Positions 58,719-64,000 of a DNA stretch of 64,000 nucleotides are shown here, piece by piece. Numbering within the stretch: position 1 is the stretch's first letter; the number at the start of each line of letters is the position of its first letter. The notes beneath the pieces are model-generated. The model was given only the letters and a program-made list of their open reading frames with translations. It was not told the DNA's origin and did no database searches. A program made the translations under genes and the position numbers. Location: assembly GCF_000224145.3 (NCBI RefSeq), contig NW_004190392.2, forward strand, positions 46,393 through 110,392. The letters run 5' to 3'. The stretch is from Ciona intestinalis. Taxonomy: Eukaryota; Chordata; Ascidiacea; Phlebobranchia; Cionidae.

Positions 58719-61700
58719 TTACGTGGTTAGAACTGCACGCTGTGTAGTACGCTTGCGTCGTTTCTTCTTATCGTTTGCCCGCTGTGTGGCGTCGGAGAAA
58801 AACGTGACGTCATTCTTGGATTCGAATTGACGACGTATGTGACCCAGAGCAGCCAAGTTAAAACCGATGGTGTTCTAAGTGGAGGTGTGAAAGTATTGAA
58901 CGAAATCGGAGGGTAGTGTTAAAGGCCGCTGCTAGCGTTTTGGATATGTGTCCTTGGGCAAGACACGAAACAACAATTGCTTTGACCCGGTGACAACCTT
59001 ATGGGTTGTTTAAATTGTCAGCCATGTATAAAAACTAACATGGTAACAGGCCAACTGTGGCCTAAATCCATGGCGTGCCTCGCCGTGGGATCTCAACCGA
59101 CAACCATATAGAACATAATAAACAAATACTAAATGTAACTTTGCACTTACACGTAATTGGTCGATCTTTGTTTCTGTATTATGACGTAAATCGTCCAGAA
59201 CATTCACTAGCGTCTGATTGGTCGTTATTCGGCCGTGGTGAATTCTAATTGGATAAAAATGATAATAACCAATTATAAAGTTACATACGTGGTAACTCGT
59301 AAGCTGGCACGAGGGGTATGAAACGGAACACCCGTGTTATAACAACCGTCATTGTCCCACCACGCGAGGATAAATAGCTTACATTCATTTAAAATATTGT
59401 GGTAAAAACGTATAAAATCGATTAAGCGTTAAATGAAACGAAATTTAAGCGTTAAATGAAACGGAATTATTTCAAATTAAATTAGCATCTTTTACGTCAC
59501 AATCTACACGTATTATTACGTGTCAAGCGTATTTAGTCAAGGAGAAATTTAAACATTTCCGTTTTTCAAAGAAATTGGACCTACCCAGTTGTTGCGGTGT
59601 AAGTTTGTATATTAGCACACCTATTGAAACAAGCGTAAAATTATATAACATAAATTTTACTTTTCCGCAATTTTTGTTAACAAAGATTTAGATTCGTTAG
59701 AATGAATAAAAGCAACGAAAAAGACGGGACACAGCGACAAAGATAACAAGAAAATCTTAATAAATATCTGCCGGGTTACTAGACCTAGCAACGGTAGGAT
59801 TTCTGCGCATTTTCTGCGCATTTAAGTTATACATTTGTGAAAGAGAGAACACCTATGTTATAACGACTATCCATGCCACGGGAAGTTAAACAAATTATTT
59901 GTTCTTGAATTTTTCAATGGCAAGGTTTATAAAAAATCGAAATTTCCGAAATTACAAATCGGGTGTTTTGTTACGGACCAGTACACCTGTGTTATAACGA
60001 CTGTCATAAGTTTATTTATTTTATTTTAATTTTAACGACACTTTTATACCAGCAAGGGTCATGAAAATCAAAATTTCCAAAATTACAAATCGGGTGTTTT
60101 GTTACGGACTTGTACATCGTTATACGGGTATTTCTGCTATGAGTCATATCCTGTAACTATGGCGAACTCGTTTTAGCAGCAAAGTAATTTTAGATTTTGT
60201 ATTTTCCGTTGTGTTTTTTTACGACTACTATTTGGAAATTCACGTATTTTTGTAAAAAAAACAATATGTTGTTACTTGGTATAGTTATATTTTTGAATTT
60301 TCCTTTCGGTTTTAAAACAAACATTAAATTTTTATTAATTTTCGATATGACGAAACGTTATTAAAAGCGGTAAAACAAAGTTTAAGAGTAATTAAAAAAA
60401 ATCTTGATAAAAAATATTGTGAAGTCCTTTAATTTGGGCAAAATCTGGCTAAAATCCCAGGTCCAATGGCGTGCGTCACAGCAGGACCTCGCTCGTATGG
60501 AAAATAATGAAACATATATACACTGCGCCGGTATAAATATGTATGTATATGGTACTCGAAAGCAGGCACGAGTTGCATGAAACCGAAAACCAGTGTTATA
60601 ACGACTGTCGTTGCCCGCCACGCAAGGTTAAATAAGTTACATTCATACTATCATATGTCTTACCTTAAAAGGAAAAATATACAACGGCAAGCTAGCTCTA
60701 CTTCACGCCCTCTAGCGACGAAGGTACCGAGTAATTGCAGCAGATCGGGGACGTAAGAAAATGGGAGGACAAGTAACGACTCTTCTAATTCACTGTTATA
60801 TATTAATATATGATAGGTAATACAATATGGGATATTAGTTGCGTTTATTAGCTGGGTATAGCATGGGTGTTTTCTTATACACCAGACACACATGATGTAT
60901 TCATACACCCCTTGCTCACTGTTAAGTTATAACATGGATGTCTTCTTATAAACAACTTACAAACGTATATTTACCTTGAGCGAATCTTTCGTATGACTTC
61001 TAAAACATATCTCGTAGCCTGAAATAGAAAAACATATATTTATACATATTCGAATGTAATATATATATTTTTTTGAACAACGCTTACCGTAATATTGCCG
61101 TATGCCCTTAGTATAGGATGATCAGATTTGTAAAATACCTGGAAAAATATAATATATTAAACAATAACAAAATTAGGTTTGTATTAAAACAACCGTATAC
61201 CAAACATTTAGGTGAAAAAAAAAATAGAAAAACAGGTATTTACATGCAGCGTATTTTCTGGTAATAAATCAGACCTACTCATGTTCTTTGTATCTATATG
61301 GGGAAGAACCTACGGCAAGTAACTGCGAAGAGCTCTTGGGAGTTAGATCAGAGTTGGATACCCCAATATCCACACCAAAGCACCTTACCCATGTAGAAGG
61401 TATACGAAACAAGTTGAACATATTACACAATGTTACAACTTACATCTTTGTTTTTGTTGATGAATTTAAATTCTTCTTCTTTTACTTTCTCTTCATTAAA
61501 TAACTAAAGAAATAAAAACAAAACACATTTTTAGAACATTGATTTTACATTAAAAACATTACACCAATGACTGCAAATATAAAACACCCCCCAAAAAAAA
61601 CAAAATTGATAATAACTTAACCGTAAAATTAAAAAAAAAAGATTTTTTAAAACATTTTTTCACCTCAATTGCCTCCATTATTTTCTCAGCACCCCTCACA

Positions 61701-64000
61701 CTTTCAACTGTTGTCTTGGTTGCCATGCCAACCTCATTTTCCTTGCTCTCTCCTGCCACCTAAAGGGAAGGATAAATTTAAAAAATACATTGTACATTGC
61801 CAAACACTCAAACAGCAACCAAAAATTTACTTATTCTGTTAGAATTTTTTTCTGATCAAAATTTTATATTCTTTTTTTTTTGCAAAAAATTATAAAAAAG
61901 TGCAACTCCTACTTTTCCCACTCACTGTAGTGTCTTGGTTCTTGGCGAGCAATTTTTCCTCTTCCTTTTCTCTTTCATGCTCCCTCTCCTCATCAGGGAT
62001 GACCACTTCCATGGATCGATTCCATAATCTTAGTGAGCGATCATTTCCACAAGTAGCAACATGGTCACCATCGGTACTGACACATAGTGACCATACTGGA
62101 CCCAAGTGGCCCTGGGGAACATGGCATTAAAATTATTGGTAAAACAAAATTTAAAAAATTAAATTGGTAGAATAAATAACATTTTTTCCAGGTAAAGAGT
62201 AAAATATATACTTTTATATAAAAAAAAAACAAATAAAATCTTGGAAAACGATAAAAAACTCTGAAATATAGGTAAACGACTTAAAAATCCTAATTTTTGT
62301 CTTAAAAATATACTAAATCTGTGGTTGTTGTATAGTCAAAAACATTCACACCAATCGAAGCAGTTACCTATTGTAGTACAAACCTGCAAGACTTGAATCA
62401 GTGTGAAATTGTCTGCATCCCATTGCTTAACTAAACCATCCTTACCACAGCTGAAGAACAGGTGAGTATCGGGCACGAATTTTAATCCAGTAACGTCGTT
62501 ATCATGCGCAAATAATGACCTGGAAAAACAGAGAAATTAAAGTGCAGATTATATAATAAATTTACAGGTGTTATAAAAACTAGAATTAGGTGTATTAGGT
62601 CTTCAGTGAGGCAAACCTGAGACTCAACTGTACATTGCACAAACGTCTTACCTATGACAGTCACCAAAATCCAGACCCCATATTTTAACGTTCCGGTCTG
62701 GTGACCCGGAAACAATCAGCGTTGAATCTGAACTAATGCTCACACAAGAGGGGGGAAGAGAGTGTCCGTATAACGAGAGAAAAAACTAAAAAAACAAATT
62801 TTTAATATAAAAAAGGTATATAAGTATAGCACTTCTTAACTGCTTAAAATTTTTTTATCTCTTTTTAACTGATTTTATCTTTAAAAATGCATTTAACTCC
62901 CAGGCTAACAGTAAAAATTTATTTGTAACACAGAACTTTGTTATTTTTTGCAAATAAATATTTTTGTCTTACCTTCAAAGAATCCACGTAAAATATTTTG
63001 ACGGAACAATCCAATAATGACGCGGCAATAAAACGATTATTCGGGGTAAATTCAACGTCAAGAATTTGGTCATCTAACTCGAAAGTCCGAGTGTGGGTTA
63101 AAGATACTCGCTTTGAACTGTGGGAAATATGGAAAGGGAATTTAAAATAAAAATAAGATTTGGTTGGAAAAAATTATTAGTATACAGTTTTTAGAACAAA
63201 ATAGTGGATTGAATTTTACAACTTTTTTTTACAGTTATATATTTAATTTGATATATTTTTGAAGAGGCTGTTGTAAAAAGGTGTAGTATGAAAATATTCT
63301 GTTTTTTTCTACATTTTGTGGTCAAACTATTTATATTTTTGCCTAAAAAGGCATTTTATTGATGTACAACTTGTCAGAAACTGCAGCAAGACGATTTCAC
63401 GTCTTGTGCTTATTTTGACAAGCACTCGTGCCAACTGGTGCGTGATGTGTGCAATAAAACATTGCACACTGCACCAACCAGCGTGATAATATTGCAGCTA
63501 CGGACGAAGTGATTCTTATGAAAGAAAAACCACTAACCTGGTGACTGCTTTGATTTTACGAAATTGAACTTTTTTTAAACAAATATATATACATACATTT
63601 TAAATAGATAAAATACTTTGAAAGCTACTAATCAATAAAAAAAATACAAAAACTGTTAACAAATAATATGATTAAAAAACAGCATTGTTTTGAAAGTAAA
63701 ATGGTCTTTCTCAACAAAAACCCAAATGAAGTCATGCTGAATGGCATACAAATCGTTAAGAACGATTTTAAAACTGTAGTAGCAGTAGGCAAAAAATACT
63801 ATTTTATATTGTATCAAAACTTCAAAAGTAATGAACTGTTTAAAGCTTATTTACCTCACTGAATAATTTTCATCACTTATTAAATCAAATTCCCAGAACT
63901 TAATTTTTTTATCCGGGCCCCCGGATACAATTCCTCGCTTGTTTGGAAATAACGCAACGCATGAAACAGCACCCTCGTGTGCCTGGATGGTTTCCAGTAG
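58719..64000 (-). CDS. WDR3: WDR3 (UTP12), WD-repeat protein of the small-subunit processome; 5' end outside window
   Basis: Fourteen minus-strand exons are readable: 63855-64000 (open at the edge), 62973-63117, 62652-62785, 62384-62519, 61926-62111, 61664-61759, 61444-61503, 61244-61285, 61088-61138, 60975-61018, 60664-60792, 59151-59244 and 58719-58874; the remainder lies upstream. (Thirteen are listed with coordinates; the first may be preceded by more.) WD repeats include [49 protein letters not shown] and [13 protein letters not shown]. After an acidic/basic linker comes the UTP12 C-terminal domain with [20 protein letters not shown] and [13 protein letters not shown]. The protein ends [22 protein letters not shown] and a KKKRRKR tail. 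The order matches human WDR3. Known role: U3 snoRNP/SSU processome factor for 18S rRNA maturation in the nucleolus. Exons 61444-61503 and 61244-61285 fall in a divergent linker and are the least certain. Confidence 0.9.
59280..59390. repeat. Family B repeat copy, well preserved
   Basis: GTTACATACGTGGTAACTCG, TGGCACGAGGGGTATGAAACGG, GTGTTATAACAACCGTCATTG and CACCACGCGAGGATAAATAG in full family order, in a WDR3 intron. Confidence 0.65.
59934..60112. repeat. Direct repeat of about 50 bp, two copies
   Basis: AAATTACAAATCGGGTGTTTTGTTACGGAC with its flanks occurs at about 59,934-59,985 and again at about 60,062-60,112, in a WDR3 intron next to family B fragments. Confidence 0.65.
60850..60960. repeat. 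Family C repeat units
   Basis: TATAGCATGGGTGTTTTCTTATACACCAGACAC and a second partial unit with CACTGTTAAGTTATAACATGG, in a WDR3 intron directly upstream of exon 60975-61018. Confidence 0.55.
63370..63422 (-). ncRNA. Candidate second pre-miRNA hairpin
   Basis: A 53-nt segment, 12 nt from the miR-92-like hairpin, folds into a stem of about 22 bp. The arms start CTTGTCA and end TGACAAG; there is a central small internal loop, and an inner stem GCAAGACG/CGTCTTGTGC closes a 6-nt loop. It folds on either strand; minus is chosen to match the host gene and its neighbour. No known seed recognised. Confidence 0.45.
63435..63481 (-). ncRNA. Candidate pre-miRNA hairpin, miR-92/25-like
   Basis: Read on the minus strand (same sense as WDR3, inside its intron), the 47-nt segment folds into a stem of about 20 bp. 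A 9-bp perfect stem next to a very short loop is followed by a small internal mismatch and more pairs. The 3' arm begins UAUUGCAC, identical to the first eight bases of miR-92, and the 5' arm carries GGUUGG and GCAAUG at the positions these have in vertebrate pre-miR-92a. The remainder of the 3' arm diverges. The short loop is unusual for an animal pre-miRNA. Expression is not shown. Confidence 0.55.

Overview
This window looks like nuclear DNA of a tunicate, most likely a Ciona species. The DNA is AT-rich, and the genes are compact with introns of about 60-700 bp that obey GT-AG. The gene set is animal and chordate (lebercilin, OSCP1, WDR3, a YARS1 with an EMAPII tail). Short interspersed repeats fill introns and intergenic DNA, and near-identical sequence sits on both sides of each run of Ns, as expected for a highly polymorphic genome. 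The species call is inference; no marker gene is present. All gene models were spliced by eye from conserved protein sequence, splice signals and codon phase.

Layout, left to right. (1) 1-10,100, minus strand, three head-to-tail genes: lebercilin LCA5 (5' part only), cytoplasmic tyrosyl-tRNA synthetase YARS1 (16 exons, with an unusual N-terminal GST-C/eEF1B-like extension) and OSCP1 (apparently one coding exon). (2) 10,100-21,850 is gene-poor. It holds a two-exon secreted-peptide precursor on the minus strand (16,436-16,784, with TATA box and CRE) and a doubtful convergent small plus-strand gene (15,723-16,103). (3) 21,853-31,711, plus strand: a ten-exon gene for a signal-peptide-bearing single-pass membrane protein. 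It has a tiny ectodomain, a Cys-rich juxtamembrane segment and a cytoplasmic tail of about 700 residues with many tyrosine motifs; I do not recognise a family. (4) 32,500-37,400, plus: a GT31 beta-1,3-galactosyltransferase-like type II Golgi enzyme whose first exon is present twice around an assembly gap. (5) 38,746-45,506, plus: a METTL24-type methyltransferase-like type II membrane protein with three symmetric micro-exons. (6) 45,570-50,000: a second gap-flanking duplication and repeats. (7) 50,023-53,047, plus: a cytosolic sulfotransferase. (8) 53,928-54,657, minus: a second small secreted Cys-containing protein. (9) 54,700-58,700: no supported gene. (10) 58,719-64,000, minus: the 3' two-thirds or so of WDR3, with two adjacent miRNA-like hairpins in one intron, one of them resembling miR-92.

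No pathway ties these genes together. LCA5 and OSCP1 are both cilium-associated by family knowledge; YARS1 and WDR3 are housekeeping; the GT31, METTL24-like and SULT genes are transferases. The most unusual items are the tyrosine-motif membrane protein, the two secreted peptide precursors, the GST-C-extended YARS1, the miR-92-like hairpin pair, and a strong excess of the CRE palindrome TGACGTCA that extends into coding exons.
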